NCBI RefSeq assembly: GCF_900091525.1
Contig: NZ_FMCU01000008.1
Coordinates: forward strand, 124,001-188,000
Length of the DNA stretch: 64,000 nucleotides
From: Micromonospora matsumotoense
Lineage (GTDB): Bacteria > Actinomycetota > Actinomycetes > Mycobacteriales > Micromonosporaceae
Reading direction: 5' to 3'
The translations under genes and the position numbers were made by a program. Numbering within the stretch: the first letter of the stretch is position 1; the number at the start of each line of letters is the position of its first letter. The notes under the pieces were generated by a model, which saw nothing but the letters and a program-made list of their open reading frames with translations, did no database searches and was not told the DNA's origin. Shown here in pieces: positions 1 to 9,420 of the stretch.

Positions 1-103
1 TAGTTTGGCAGCCGGTCGATCCCCGCCACGGCTCGGGCACCTGTCCGGCGCGCATCCGGTGTGGTCCAACGGCACGAGCCGCCAGCACGATTGGACGCCG
101 TAC

Positions 104-925
104 ATGAGGGTCATCACCATCGCCACCGACCTCGACCATCCCTTCCTGCGCAGACTGCTGGCGCCGTCCTGCGAGGCGGCGGGACTCAGGCTGGACGTCC
201 TGGAGGGGAACCAGAAGGGCTTCCGGCCGAGGGACAAGCGCGCGTTGCTGACCGAATACCTCGCCGAGCAGGTGGCACCGGACGAGCTGGTGATGTTCAC
301 CGACGCGTACGACACGCTCTTCCTGCGGGGGGCGGACTACATCCGCACGACGTACGCGGGCTTTGCGCAGCGTGTCGTGTTCAGCGCCGAGTCGAACTGC
401 TGGCCGCTGGGCAACGTCGGCCTCGCCCTGCACGACGGCCCGCCCGTGCGGCCGTACCCCTATCTCAACAGCGGTGGCTTCATCGGGCCCGCCGGTGACA
501 TCGTGGCCCTCAACACGAAGTATCCGACGCCCCCGAGCGAGCACTTTCCCCTCCTGGGTCGGCTGGGCACGCACGGCGTCGACACGGACCGGTTGCACGG
601 AGCGAGTGACCAGTACTACTGGACGCTCGTCCAACTCCTGGAGCCGGACACCGTCGGGCTCGACCACGGCGCGGTCCTGTTCGAGAACTTCGCGCCGACG
701 GTCGCGAACTTCTGTGAGCTGTCCCGCTGGACGAGCGACTTCCGCGCCCACGGCCGGCAGGCGGCCAGCTATCGACGGGAGCGTACGAGGCTCGAGTCGC
801 GGTTGCAGTCACCCAGCGGGGCCGCCCAGGTGCACTTCGCCTCCGCCCTGGCCAAGACGGTGGTGCTCGACCTGCTCGACGAGGGGCAGCTGCCCTTCTG
901 GTTGACGGAGGTGTTGCCGCGGTGA
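104..925 (+). CDS. PLOD-type glycosyltransferase-like protein
   Basis: The 273-residue product resembles the glycosyltransferase domain of the PLOD/procollagen lysyl hydroxylase family. Visible hallmarks are FTDAYDTLF with the D67-A-Y-D70 metal/nucleotide-sugar motif, VVFSAE followed by CWP, YLNSGGFIG, and a late SDQYYW segment. An in-frame codon at position 5 would add 33 low-complexity residues; ATG at 104 gives the expected N-terminal beta strand (MRVITIATD). The stop overlaps the GTG of the next gene by 4 bp, so the two are probably translationally coupled. The donor and acceptor cannot be read from sequence. Family assignment is fairly sure; function in this host is inference. Confidence 0.75.
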   Translation: MRVITIATDLDHPFLRRLLAPSCEAAGLRLDVLEGNQKGFRPRDKRALLTEYLAEQVAPDELVMFTDAYDTLFLRGADYIRTTYAGFAQRVVFSAESNCWPLGNVGLALHDGPPVRPYPYLNSGGFIGPAGDIVALNTKYPTPPSEHFPLLGRLGTHGVDTDRLHGASDQYYWTLVQLLEPDTVGLDHGAVLFENFAPTVANFCELSRWTSDFRAHGRQAASYRRERTRLESRLQSPSGAAQVHFASALAKTVVLDLLDEGQLPFWLTEVLPR

Positions 926-1620
926 ACGCACGGCCGGAATACGAGGAGCGCCACCGCCCGTCACTGCAGCGCAACGAGCTCCAGCGCAACGACCTGCTGG
1001 CCATGCAGGCACTGGCCCCGCTGTCGCTGACGTACCTGCCGTGGAGCGCGAGCGCCATGCGGCCGAGCGGGGTCGTCGCGGTGCTCAACGAGATCCTGGT
1101 GCACCAGCGTCGGTCCGTCGTCGAGTTGGGCAGCGGCGTCTCCACCTTCTACATCGGCCGCCTGCTGCGCCAGCGCGGCGGGCACCTGTGGACCGTGGAG
1201 CACGACGAGCGCTGGGCGAAACTGCTCGGTCGGGAACTGGCGAACGAGGGCCTCGGCGACGTGGTGACCGTGGTGCACGCCCCCCTGACGCCCGCTCCGT
1301 CCCGCTGGCCGGGCGAGGAGTCGACCTGGTACGAGCAGCGCGGCCTGACGGAGATGACCGCGGGTCGGACCATCGATCTGCTCGTCGTCGACGGGCCCCC
1401 CGCCTACCAGGCCACCCATGCACACTCCCGGTACCCCGCCGGTCCCTTCTTCGCTCCGCTGTTCGCCGAGGACTTCGCCGTCGTGCTCGACGACATCGAC
1501 CGGCGTGGCGAACAGGACATCATGCAGCGCTGGGAACACGAGCTCGGCGTGACGTTCGAACACCGCCCCACCAACGGCCGGATCGGCATCGGCCGGCCCG
1601 GCCCGGCGTTCACCGTGTAG
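922..1620 (+). CDS. SAM-dependent methyltransferase-like protein
   Basis: The product has 232 residues. The segment VVELGSGVSTFYIG at about residues 56-69 is a class I methyltransferase motif I (SAM-binding glycine loop). It is followed by WTVEHDERWA, where an acidic residue would bind the ribose, and later DLLVVDGPP, a motif IV-like strand. The GTG start lies inside the stop of the glycosyltransferase (GTGA overlap), so the pair forms a two-gene unit and probably modifies the same sugar or glycan. Substrate unknown. The family call is good at fold level, weak at reaction level. Confidence 0.7.
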   Translation: MNARPEYEERHRPSLQRNELQRNDLLAMQALAPLSLTYLPWSASAMRPSGVVAVLNEILVHQRRSVVELGSGVSTFYIGRLLRQRGGHLWTVEHDERWAKLLGRELANEGLGDVVTVVHAPLTPAPSRWPGEESTWYEQRGLTEMTAGRTIDLLVVDGPPAYQATHAHSRYPAGPFFAPLFAEDFAVVLDDIDRRGEQDIMQRWEHELGVTFEHRPTNGRIGIGRPGPAFTV

Positions 1621-1713
1621 AGACCCCGCACGCTGATCCTGGCCGCAGACGCGGGCGCAGGCGACGCCCGGCGTGCCCACGCCTGACAGGCGTCCGGGCA
1701 CTAGGGTCGACCC

Positions 1714-2613
1714 ATGGTGCGGACGGAGATTCTGGTGCGGCAGGGCGAGGACTTCATCGTGCACGACGCCACCCGGACGCGATACCAGCTGGCCTCGGTG
1801 AGCAAGCAGTTCACCGCGGCCGCCGTGCTCCTGCTCGTCCAGGACGGCAGGCTGCTCCTCGACGATGTCGTGGGCCGGTGGATCGACGGGTGCCCGGAGG
1901 ATTGGCGGGACATCACGCTGCACCAGTTGCTCACCCACACCTCGGGCCTCGGCCACTGGGACGACTATCCGATGATCGACCTGGCCCGGTGGGTCGAGCC
2001 CGACGAACTGCTGAAGACCTTCCACCGCGTACCACTGCGCTATCCGCCGGGCGGAGGCTGGAGCTACAGCAGCCCGGCATACGTGCTGTTGGCGCACGTC
2101 GTCGAACGGGTCGCCGACACGCCCTACCGGGTCTTCCTTGCCGATCGCCTCTTCGGTCCGCTCGGCCTGACCAGGACGTTCGCGGGCACCGGCGCGGGAC
2201 AGCCCGACCTGGCGCCCGGCCATGACGCCGAGGGCCGGCCGTTGCCGACCTGGGAACTGGACGTCGTGGGCATGGGGGCCGGAGACGTGTGGTCGACGGC
2301 CGAGGATGTGTTGACCTGGACCGATGCCCTGCAGGACGGCCGGCTGCTGGGCGAACCATACCGGACGCTGATGCTCACCGAACGGGCGCGGACCGGCAGG
2401 GGACCCGAGGAGAGTGGTTACGGCTACGGCGTCTTCGTCGGCGAGCACGACGGCCGACGGTGGTGGCACCACAGCGGCCACAACGCGGGTTTCAAGGCGT
2501 TCACCGTCAACATTCCCGACCTGGGCCGTCGCGTCGTGGTCCTCAGCAACACCGAAGCGACGGACGCCGGCACCGTGACGCCGCTGCTCACGGGCGGCAG
2601 GCAACGCGAGTGA
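1714..2613 (+). CDS. serine hydrolase, beta-lactamase class C / PBP-like family
   Basis: The 299-residue protein carries the SxxK nucleophile motif as SVSK (S28-K31), a YSS motif (WSYSSPAYVLL) in the position of the family's YxN, and HSGHNAGF in the position of the KTG/HxG motif. Between them LLTHTSGLGHW is a typical class C/esterase signature. No signal peptide is visible, so it is probably a cytoplasmic esterase/peptidase-like enzyme rather than a secreted beta-lactamase. It stands alone, with 93 bp upstream and 122 bp downstream. Substrate unknown. Confidence 0.8.
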   Translation: MVRTEILVRQGEDFIVHDATRTRYQLASVSKQFTAAAVLLLVQDGRLLLDDVVGRWIDGCPEDWRDITLHQLLTHTSGLGHWDDYPMIDLARWVEPDELLKTFHRVPLRYPPGGGWSYSSPAYVLLAHVVERVADTPYRVFLADRLFGPLGLTRTFAGTGAGQPDLAPGHDAEGRPLPTWELDVVGMGAGDVWSTAEDVLTWTDALQDGRLLGEPYRTLMLTERARTGRGPEESGYGYGVFVGEHDGRRWWHHSGHNAGFKAFTVNIPDLGRRVVVLSNTEATDAGTVTPLLTGGRQRE

Positions 2614-2735
2614 CCGGTCGTCGCGATCCGGCGGAGTCCGCCGAAGACGGCGGGCGGGACAGTACCCACCTGTGGATGCCGGACGCCGACACGCGCCGGG
2701 GAAACACCGTCGGTCGGGTTGGTTAGCATCGCCCC

Positions 2736-3686
2736 ATGATCGAGGAGCTGGTCCGGAAGGTGGCCGCCGGTGACGACGACGCGGTCGAGGAGTTGTCCCT
2801 GATCGCGGACACCGATCCGGGCAGGTTGACGCCCTACCTGGGCTCGCTGCTCGACCGGGACGTGCTGTGGCCGGGAAAGCTGTACCGGGCAGCCGACGCC
2901 GACGTGGTCCGTCGGATCGTCGAGCGCATCGACGGTGGCCGCACACCGGAGCAGCTCAACCATCTGCTGGTCGCCCTGGCGCACACCGCCCACCCGCTGG
3001 CCCAGAACGCCGTGCGGCGCTGGTCGGCCCAGCCCCCGGCCGGCGCGGACACGCTGCACGTCGGTGCCCTGGACTACGCGCGCGAAGGGGGCTGGACGGT
3101 CGACCCGCAGGGCCACCGACGGGACCTGTGCGGTGACACCGCGTACCGGTGGATCCTGCACGCGACGCCACGCCGGGCGGACACTCCCCCCTGTCCGTGG
3201 TGCGCCTCGCCGCAGTGGACCGCCGTGGACCTCGACACGGCGGACCCTGCCGTCGGCGTCGCGCTGGCGCACACCGGTTGGTCCGGCCGGCTGGTGATCG
3301 AGACCTGCTATTTCTGCGCCTGCTACACGACGCTGTACAGCCGGGTCACGCCGGCCGGCGGCACCGACTGGTGGAGCGGCAACACCCGCCCCGACCACCT
3401 CGGCCCCGCCGGGACGGAGGACCCGCCCGCGCTGGTGCCGGTACCCGGGGAGGTCCGGCAGAGCCCCTACCAGGCCAGCGCGTGGGACCGGGGCGGCTCG
3501 ACGTTGGGTGGCCGGCCCGACTGGATCCAGGATGCCGACCACCCCGACTGCCCCGGTTGCCGGCAACCGATGGACTACCTGGGTCTGCTCGGCGGCGCGG
3601 ATCTGGACGACTACGGCGAGGGCGCGTACTACCTGCACCTGCACCAGCCGTGCGGGTTCGCCGCGGTCAACTACCAGCAGAGCTGA
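2736..3686 (+). CDS. hypothetical protein with CxxC zinc-knuckle-like motifs
   Basis: The 316-residue soluble protein is not recognised. The N-terminal 110 residues are helical and repeat-like (leucine-rich, resembling HEAT-type helices). The middle holds CPWC and CYFCAC, and near the end CPGC is followed by GAYYLHLHQPCGF; these Cys pairs could form one or two zinc sites. The C-terminal segment recalls DUF1963/YwqG-like proteins, but I would not assign that. ATG at 2736 is 122 bp after the serine hydrolase gene. Confidence 0.6.
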   Translation: MIEELVRKVAAGDDDAVEELSLIADTDPGRLTPYLGSLLDRDVLWPGKLYRAADADVVRRIVERIDGGRTPEQLNHLLVALAHTAHPLAQNAVRRWSAQPPAGADTLHVGALDYAREGGWTVDPQGHRRDLCGDTAYRWILHATPRRADTPPCPWCASPQWTAVDLDTADPAVGVALAHTGWSGRLVIETCYFCACYTTLYSRVTPAGGTDWWSGNTRPDHLGPAGTEDPPALVPVPGEVRQSPYQASAWDRGGSTLGGRPDWIQDADHPDCPGCRQPMDYLGLLGGADLDDYGEGAYYLHLHQPCGFAAVNYQQS

Positions 3687-3807
3687 CCGCGGTCGGGACG
3701 AGCATCGACTCGGGCCGCTGCCGGAACGTCTGACGCCCCGGCACACCGCCGGGGGCAGCCCGGTACGTCCGGTCCTGCAGGGGCCGACCGTGGGCGAGGA
3801 TGGCCCC

Positions 3808-4677
3808 ATGACCGATGAGTTGACAGTAGGCGTGCTGGGCGCGGGCATCATGGGTGCCGCCATGGCCCGCAATCTCGTCCGGGCGGGGCACGCCGTACGC
3901 GTGTGGAACCGGTCGCCGGACAAGGCGGCGGGGACCGGCGCGACCGTGGCGGACACACCGGCCGACGCCGTACGCGACGCCGACGTGATCATCACGATGC
4001 TGTACGACGGTGCGACCGTTCGCGACGTGATCGGGCGGGCCGCACCCGGACTCAGGGCGGGCGCGGCCTGGCTGCAGACGACCACCGCGAGCCTGGCCGA
4101 TGCGGCCGCGCTCGCCGAGGTCGCCGCCGAGCACGGGGTGGCGTTCTATGACGCGCCGGTGCTCGGCACCCGGCAGCCCGCCGAGGCCGGCCAGTTGACC
4201 GTGCTCGCCGCCGGGCCGCAGACCGGCCGGGAGAAGCTCGCTGCGGTGTTCGACGCGATCGCGGCCCGGGTGGTGTGGCTGGGTGAGGACGGCGCGCGGG
4301 GTGACGGCACCCGGTTGAAGCTGGTGGCGAACAGTTGGGTCCTGACGGTGACGCACGGCGCGGTGGAGTTGCTGGCGCTGGCCGAGGCGCTCGGCGTCGA
4401 CCCGGACCGCTTCTTCGAGGTGATCAAGGATGGTCCGCTGGATCTGGGTTACCTGCACACCAAGACCGATCTTGTGCGGCAGGGCCGGTTGTCGCCGGCG
4501 AGTTTCGCGGTGGAGACCGCCGAGAAGGACGCCCGGCTGATCGTCGCGGCCGGTGCGGACCACGGGCTACGCCTCGATGTCCTGGCCGCCGGGGCGGAAC
4601 GGTTCCGGCGCGCGACCGCGCAGGGTCACGGCGACGAGGACATGGCGGCGTCCTACTACGCCAGTTTCGTCCCGTGA
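3808..4677 (+). CDS. NAD(P)-dependent beta-hydroxyacid dehydrogenase
   Basis: The 289-residue product belongs to the 3-hydroxyisobutyrate dehydrogenase/6-phosphogluconate dehydrogenase-like family. It begins with a Rossmann motif (VGVLGAGIMGAAMARNL), has the substrate-binding segment YDAPVLGTRQPAEAGQLT, and the catalytic Lys region LKLVANSWVL. The length is normal for the family. An upstream in-frame extension to 3508 overlaps the preceding gene and reads as low-complexity sequence, so ATG at 3808 is chosen. The substrate (hydroxyisobutyrate, glyoxylate/succinic semialdehyde or imine) cannot be decided here. Confidence 0.85.
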   Translation: MTDELTVGVLGAGIMGAAMARNLVRAGHAVRVWNRSPDKAAGTGATVADTPADAVRDADVIITMLYDGATVRDVIGRAAPGLRAGAAWLQTTTASLADAAALAEVAAEHGVAFYDAPVLGTRQPAEAGQLTVLAAGPQTGREKLAAVFDAIAARVVWLGEDGARGDGTRLKLVANSWVLTVTHGAVELLALAEALGVDPDRFFEVIKDGPLDLGYLHTKTDLVRQGRLSPASFAVETAEKDARLIVAAGADHGLRLDVLAAGAERFRRATAQGHGDEDMAASYYASFVP

Positions 4678-4726
4678 CGCCGGCGGGATGGCGGGTCGTT
4701 GCGGTGGTCCCTGCGGGTGACGGACG

Positions 4727-4762
4727 GGTGATCGGTGCTGCCCGGCCGGGCACCGGTCACCC
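4727..4762. terminator. possible bidirectional terminator hairpin
   Basis: GGTGATCGGTGC pairs with GGCACCGGTCACC (one G-T wobble) around a short GC loop, between the convergent dehydrogenase and the membrane protein gene. The right arm overlaps the stop codon of the latter. Confidence 0.45.
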
Positions 4763-5428
4763 GCCGGAGCCCTCCTCCGCACCGTCGGGGGTGAGGGCGC
4801 CATCGTCGTGGTCGCCCTCCAGGTAGACATGCTGGTGACCGTGGCCGGCATCGACGTTGATCTGATCAAGCTGGGTGGCGGCGACCGACCAGGCGGTGGC
4901 GGCCTCGGTGGCCTGCCGCTTGGCCAGTGCCGTCAGCGCGGCCCGCTGGGTGAGCGGCCCGGTGACGGCGAGCAGATACGACTCGACGGCCAGGGACGCC
5001 TGTTCCACGGCGCTGCGCAGCCCACCACGCGCCACATTGGTCGCGGTCGTGCCCGACGGCGGGTTGGCGAACGGCTCCGCCGCCCGCAGCAGGGTCTGCT
5101 GCCATTGGCGGACCTGCTGCGGGTCGGGTTGCCGGTCGGCGGGCGGGTCGGCCCGCAGGGCGGCGAGAACCGGGGCGACCTCCTCCCGGAGGCGGCGGGC
5201 CGTCGCCGTCAGCTCGGCGATCTGCTGGGTGTCCCGCTTCGCCTCGGCCTGGCGGATGTCGGCGATGGCCGACTCCGTGGCGTCCGGTCGACCGGCCGCG
5301 TACCCGACGATGCCACCCAGGAGAGCAGCCGCCAGCCCGACCGCCGCGACGACAACGGCGAGACGCGTCGGACGGCGTGGTTCGGGCGCGGACAGTTGGT
5401 ACGAGGGCCTACCGGTGCGGCGCGACAC
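4757..5428 (-). CDS. membrane-anchored hypothetical protein
   Basis: The 223-residue protein has a basic cytoplasmic N-terminus, one transmembrane helix at about residues 22-45 (LAVVVAAVGLAAALLGGIVG) and a long helical extracellular region with possible coiled-coil character (about 55-85). The tail is His- and Asp-rich (GHGHQHVYLEGDHDD). GTG at 5428 is preceded by AGGGAGA. Family not recognised; the acidic/His tail could bind metal, which is inference. It is monocistronic on the minus strand. Confidence 0.6.
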   Translation of the reverse strand: MSRRTGRPSYQLSAPEPRRPTRLAVVVAAVGLAAALLGGIVGYAAGRPDATESAIADIRQAEAKRDTQQIAELTATARRLREEVAPVLAALRADPPADRQPDPQQVRQWQQTLLRAAEPFANPPSGTTATNVARGGLRSAVEQASLAVESYLLAVTGPLTQRAALTALAKRQATEAATAWSVAATQLDQINVDAGHGHQHVYLEGDHDDGALTPDGAEEGSGG

Positions 5429-5541
5429 GACATCTCCCTGCCTCTATGAAGCCTGGTCGCAGCCTAGCCTTCCGTTCCCACGCCGGTCGACACCCGCGCG
5501 CCGCCCACCGTCGCCTCGCGTCAGCGGCGCCGCCGCCGCGA

Positions 5542-5576
5542 CCGGCCACCGGGCACCCTGTCGCCCGGGTGGCCGG
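5542..5576 (-). terminator. hairpin terminator downstream of the 5599-6018 gene
   Basis: CCGGCCACCGGGC pairs with GCCCGGGTGGCCGG with one bulged base, 23 bp past the stop of the minus-strand gene. No U-tract is present, as is common in actinomycetes. Confidence 0.5.
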
Positions 5577-5598
5577 CGTCGGTTCGGCCCCGGGCAAA

Positions 5599-6018
5599 CT
5601 ACCCGAGGTCCGGCCGGACGCCGACGTGGAAGTTGAAGACCGCACCGTTTCGGGTGAGGACGAGGTTCCACTTCCCGCCGTTCTTGAGCACCACCGGATT
5701 GGACGTCGGATACCGCTGGAGGAACCAGTCCTCCAACCGCTGCGCCTCCGCAGCGAAGAGCACCCCGATCTCCCCCACTTCCGCCGCGTGGTGCGGCTGC
5801 GGGTTGCAGCCGGCGTTGAACCGGTAGCTGGTGTCCCGGTTCCACCGGCCGCAGCCGAGCATCGTGACCGTGACCGGGCCGGACTGCTGGAAGGCCAGCT
5901 GCGGGACCGCAGGATCGGCGACGACCACGTCGGGTGACGTCTCCAGGGACGGGAACGGCACCGCCACCGTCTCGATGACGGCCTGCGACGCCCAGTTGAA
6001 GTCGACCTCGAATGACAT
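5599..6018 (-). CDS. hypothetical protein, 139 aa
   Basis: Start ATG at 6018 is preceded by AGGAGAA, a good ribosome-binding site; the longer reading to 6300 is not supported. The protein is soluble and beta-rich. Recognisable features are LGCGRWNRDTSYRFNAGC with two Cys, a helix LFAAEAQRLEDWFLQRYP, and a beta-hairpin end (GKWNLVLTRNGAVFNFHVG). I do not recognise the family. The 6019-6319 stretch upstream contains no convincing gene. Confidence 0.55.
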   Translation of the reverse strand: MSFEVDFNWASQAVIETVAVPFPSLETSPDVVVADPAVPQLAFQQSGPVTVTMLGCGRWNRDTSYRFNAGCNPQPHHAAEVGEIGVLFAAEAQRLEDWFLQRYPTSNPVVLKNGGKWNLVLTRNGAVFNFHVGVRPDLG

Positions 6019-6319
6019 GCCCGTTCTCCTGCCCGCAGTGCCCCGCCCGCCGGTCTGTCGCGACGGCACGTCGACGTTCCCCATCATCGGCCGGACCCGA
6101 CGCCGGACAGCGCCGTTGTCCGCGCCCGGACACTGGCGGCCAACCGACAGCGCCCGGCGCGGAACCGGAACGGTGGGCCTGCCCGGGGCCCGCCACACCG
6201 GCCCGCCCCGGGAGCGTCCGACGCGGGCTCGACAGCGACTCACCGCCGGCCCCAGGTGGCCCGCCGTCCCGAGGGACCGGCCGGAGAGCCGTCGGTTCAC
6301 CTGACCGACGACACCCCGG

Positions 6320-7258
6320 TCAGGCCCTCGCCCGGAACGGCCTCAGCGTGGCCCGGATCGTCTCGGCGGCGCCCCAGTCGTCGTCGAACTGGGCCAGCAC
6401 CGCCAAGTGCTGTCGCAGCTGGATGACCGGCATACGGGCCGGCCAGTCGTCGTCGAGACCGGTCAGCTCGGCATAGACGTCGAAGAACCGGCGCGACTCC
6501 GGCGGCGGCGCCGTGGTCCAGAGATGGGCTAGGTCCACCTCGGCCCACGTGTACGACACCGCCGGGTCGATCAGCGCCGCCCGCCCGTCCGCAGTGGCCA
6601 GCACGTTCTGGGCCCACAGGTCGCCGTGCGTCAGGCAGGCCGGCCGGTCCGGCAACAGTTCGGGGAGCCGGGCACACAACCGTTGCAACGCGGCCCGGTC
6701 GGCGGGTTCGAGCGCCGACTCGACCCGAGGCTCGGAGAGCCAGCGGAGCAACCGGTGCTCGGCGAAGAAGGCGAAACCGTCGTCGGCCCAGGCGTTGATC
6801 TGCCGGCAGCGTCCCAACCAGTTGTCACGGTGCCATCCGAAGCGGCGATGGACGGTGCTGGTGTGCAGGTGGGCGAGCGCGTGGGCGAACTGCTCCCAGA
6901 AGGTCCGGTCGGGTGGCCTCGGGTGCAGCACCGACAACACGAGCACCTCGTGGTTCGCCACGATCACCTCGGGTGTCGGCACCCCGGCGAGGTCCCGCAG
7001 GGCCGTCAGCCCCTCGGCCTCCGCGACGAAGGCGGCGTCGTCACCATCGGGCGCTTCGGCGAAGGATTTGACGAAGACCGGCGGCGCGTCCTGGCGGTGG
7101 GCTATTCCGGCGAGCGCGGCAAGTCCACCGCTCACCGGCACAACGGTGACGACGTCGCGAATCCCCGCCCGCGACAACCGCTGCGCCAGAAGCTCTGTCG
7201 GGGACGTCGACAGTGGCCTCCTCCGGCCCGGGGCGCCTGCCGGACCTTGCGGATCCAT
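6320..7258 (-). CDS. fructosamine/ketosamine kinase-like phosphotransferase
   Basis: The 312-residue protein kinase-fold enzyme has VFVKSF (ATP-binding Lys), LTHGDLWAQNVL (HGD catalytic loop with the Asn) and ALIDPAVSYTWAEVDLAH (DPA, metal Asp). This layout matches the fructosamine-3-kinase/APH superfamily, which deglycates protein-bound ketosamines or phosphorylates small molecules. ATG 7258 and ATG 7276 are both possible starts; 7258 is chosen because the longer N-terminus is low complexity. It lies 53 bp downstream of the tetR-type gene on the same strand. Exact substrate unknown. Confidence 0.75.
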   Translation of the reverse strand: MDPQGPAGAPGRRRPLSTSPTELLAQRLSRAGIRDVVTVVPVSGGLAALAGIAHRQDAPPVFVKSFAEAPDGDDAAFVAEAEGLTALRDLAGVPTPEVIVANHEVLVLSVLHPRPPDRTFWEQFAHALAHLHTSTVHRRFGWHRDNWLGRCRQINAWADDGFAFFAEHRLLRWLSEPRVESALEPADRAALQRLCARLPELLPDRPACLTHGDLWAQNVLATADGRAALIDPAVSYTWAEVDLAHLWTTAPPPESRRFFDVYAELTGLDDDWPARMPVIQLRQHLAVLAQFDDDWGAAETIRATLRPFRARA

Positions 7259-7311
7259 GGGACCATCCCAGCACATCGGCCCCGTCGGGAGCGCTCGTGG
7301 GTGGTGCGGCC

Positions 7312-7893
7312 TCACGGGACGACGGTCTCCCACAGGTGCGGGTGCCGGGTCAGGTGCACCAGCCGCTCTGCCAGCCGTCGATGGGCGAGCGTATGCGTCG
7401 GGGCACCCCACAGGGGCGCGGTGCTCATGCCGTCCGCCGCCGCCACCACGAGCGCCAGCACATCGGCAGGCAGTCCGTCAGCGGCGAGTGCCTCCTCCAG
7501 CCGTTCCGCGTCGGCGCGGGCGAGTTCGGCGACCGCGGGCAGCGTCATGAGCTGAGTGACCAGCGCCAGCGACTCGCGTACCGCGGCGTCGTCGTCGGCG
7601 GGCCCCACGGCCGCGCGGAGGTAGGCCCGGGTCAGCCTTCCTGGTGCGGTGTCCGCCGGGTCCAGCGCGGCGTCGATGCTGGCCTGGAAGGCGGCGAGTT
7701 GATCGCGGGCCAGTTCCAGGATCAGCTCCTCCTTGCTGGCGAAGTGGTAGATCAGCCCGCCCTTCGACACACCGGCGAACCGGGCGATGTCGTCCAGGGA
7801 GGCGTGGATCCCCCGGGCACGCACGGCGTCCGCTGCGGCGTCCAGCAGGGCGCGTCGGGTGTCCTGCGGCGACCGGCCGGCTGTGCGTCCCAC
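7312..7893 (-). CDS. TetR-family transcriptional regulator
   Basis: The 193-residue protein has an N-terminal TetR helix-turn-helix at residues 12-58 (TRRALLDAAADAVRARG ... SLDDIARFAGVSKGGLIYHF) and a ligand-binding C-terminal half with the TetR_C arrangement. It starts with GTG at 7893, 13 bp after the stop of the MFS transporter, so it is co-transcribed with it. It is very likely the local repressor, acting at the perfect palindrome that abuts the MFS start codon (9421-9446). That would give an autoregulated efflux operon. Confidence 0.85.
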   Translation of the reverse strand: MGRTAGRSPQDTRRALLDAAADAVRARGIHASLDDIARFAGVSKGGLIYHFASKEELILELARDQLAAFQASIDAALDPADTAPGRLTRAYLRAAVGPADDDAAVRESLALVTQLMTLPAVAELARADAERLEEALAADGLPADVLALVVAAADGMSTAPLWGAPTHTLAHRRLAERLVHLTRHPHLWETVVP

Positions 7894-7906
7894 GGCGACA
7901 CCGTAC

Positions 7907-9415
7907 CTACGGCCGCGGCGTGCGCGGCGACGGGATCAGCGCCCAGGCCAGCACCGCCGCGGCGAGGGTCAGCACCGCCGCGACCGACGAGGTGACCTGC
8001 ATGCCGGTGATGAACGCGTCGCGCGCGCCGGCAGCGGACTGTGGCGGCAGCACCTGCAGCGCGGATCCCAGCGAGTCACGGACCCGCGCCGCATCCCCGG
8101 CGGGCAGTCCGGCCGGCACGCTCACGTGGTGGCGGTACACCAGCGACAGCAGGGAGCCCAGCACCGCGATGCCCAGCACCACTCCGAGTTCGTTGGCGGT
8201 CTCGGTGATCGCGGAGACGGAGCCGGCCTTGCGCGGTGGCGCGGCCGAGATGATGGCGTCGCCGGTCAGCGTCATCGCCAGCCCGATCCCGAGACCGATG
8301 GGCACGAGCGCCAGACCGAGCCACACGTACGGCGCGTGCGCGGCCGCCGCCACCGCTGCCAGCCCGGCGGCGGCCAGGACCAGGCCGAGCGCGATGGCCC
8401 GGCCCTGGCCGAGCCGGGCCACGACCAGCGCGATGATCACGACCACGACGATCGAGGCCAGGGTGGCGGGCAACTCGGCCAACCCCGCCTGCAACGGGCT
8501 GAACCCACGGGCGAACTGCAGGTACTGCGAGAAGAAGAAGAGCAGCCCGACCAGCGCGAAGATGGCGATGACGTTGGCGACGACCGCCCCGAAGAACGCC
8601 CCGTTGCGGAACAACTCGACGTCGAGCATGGGCTGTGCCAGTCGCCGCTGGCGTCGTACGAACAGCACACCGGCGGCCAGGCCGGCCAGCAGGCACGACG
8701 CTGTCACGCCGTCGACGCCGGCCCCGACGACGTGCTTGATGGCGTAGACCAGGGGCACGATCGCCGTCATGGACAGCAGCGCGGAGAGCACGTCGAAGCG
8801 ACCCGGTTGCGGGTCGCGGGATTCCGGCAGCAGCAGCAGGCCGGAGACCACCACCAGGATCATCACGGGTACGTTGATGAGGAACACCGAGCCCCACCAG
8901 AAGTGCTCCAGCAGGAACCCGCCCACGAGCGGGCCGATCGCCGATCCCGCCCCGAAGGCGGTGGACCAGATCGCGATCGCCCGGGTCCGTTCGCCGCTGT
9001 CGGTGAAGATGTTGCGGATCAGGGACAGCGTGGACGGCATCAGCGTCGCGCCCGCCACACCGAGCAGCAGACGCGCCCCGATCAGCGCCTGGGCGCTGGG
9101 GGCGAACGCGGCCAGCAGCGACGCCGCGCCGAAGGCCACCGAGCCGATCAGCAGGACCCGTTTCCGGCCGAACCGGTCGGCCAGGTTGCCCATCAGCACC
9201 AGCAGCCCCGCCAGGGTCAGCGAGTAGATGTCCCCGATCCAGAGGACCTGCTCCGCGGTCGGTGCCAGGCTCGCGGTCAGCGCCGGCACCGCCAGTGAGA
9301 GCACCGTCCCGTCGACGGCGAGCAGCAGCACCGCCGCGGCCAGCACCGCCAGGGCCGCCCACCGCCGTCGGGTCGACAACACCGGCCCTGCCGCCGCGGT
9401 GGGAACGGAGATCAT
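7907..9415 (-). CDS. MFS drug-efflux transporter, DHA2 (EmrB/QacA) type
   Basis: The 502-residue membrane protein has about 14 hydrophobic segments, as expected for DHA2 antiporters. Motif A is visible as GNLADRFGRKRVLL, TM1 has LLLAVDGTVLSLAVPAL, and motif C-like glycine/proline repeats occur in TM5 (GLGPIGPLVGG type, here GSAIGPLVGGFLLEHF). It is the first gene of a two-gene operon with a TetR regulator. The start codon is 5 bp from a perfect inverted repeat, so induction by a transported drug or dye is the likely mode. Substrate unknown. Confidence 0.88.
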   Translation of the reverse strand: MISVPTAAAGPVLSTRRRWAALAVLAAAVLLLAVDGTVLSLAVPALTASLAPTAEQVLWIGDIYSLTLAGLLVLMGNLADRFGRKRVLLIGSVAFGAASLLAAFAPSAQALIGARLLLGVAGATLMPSTLSLIRNIFTDSGERTRAIAIWSTAFGAGSAIGPLVGGFLLEHFWWGSVFLINVPVMILVVVSGLLLLPESRDPQPGRFDVLSALLSMTAIVPLVYAIKHVVGAGVDGVTASCLLAGLAAGVLFVRRQRRLAQPMLDVELFRNGAFFGAVVANVIAIFALVGLLFFFSQYLQFARGFSPLQAGLAELPATLASIVVVVIIALVVARLGQGRAIALGLVLAAAGLAAVAAAAHAPYVWLGLALVPIGLGIGLAMTLTGDAIISAAPPRKAGSVSAITETANELGVVLGIAVLGSLLSLVYRHHVSVPAGLPAGDAARVRDSLGSALQVLPPQSAAGARDAFITGMQVTSSVAAVLTLAAAVLAWALIPSPRTPRP

Positions 9416-9420
9416 GGCAG

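Noticed and set aside
961-2946. 661-codon open frame on the minus strand
   Set aside because: It lies antisense to three well-supported genes, is Arg/Pro/Gly-rich and has no recognisable domain; a GC-bias shadow.
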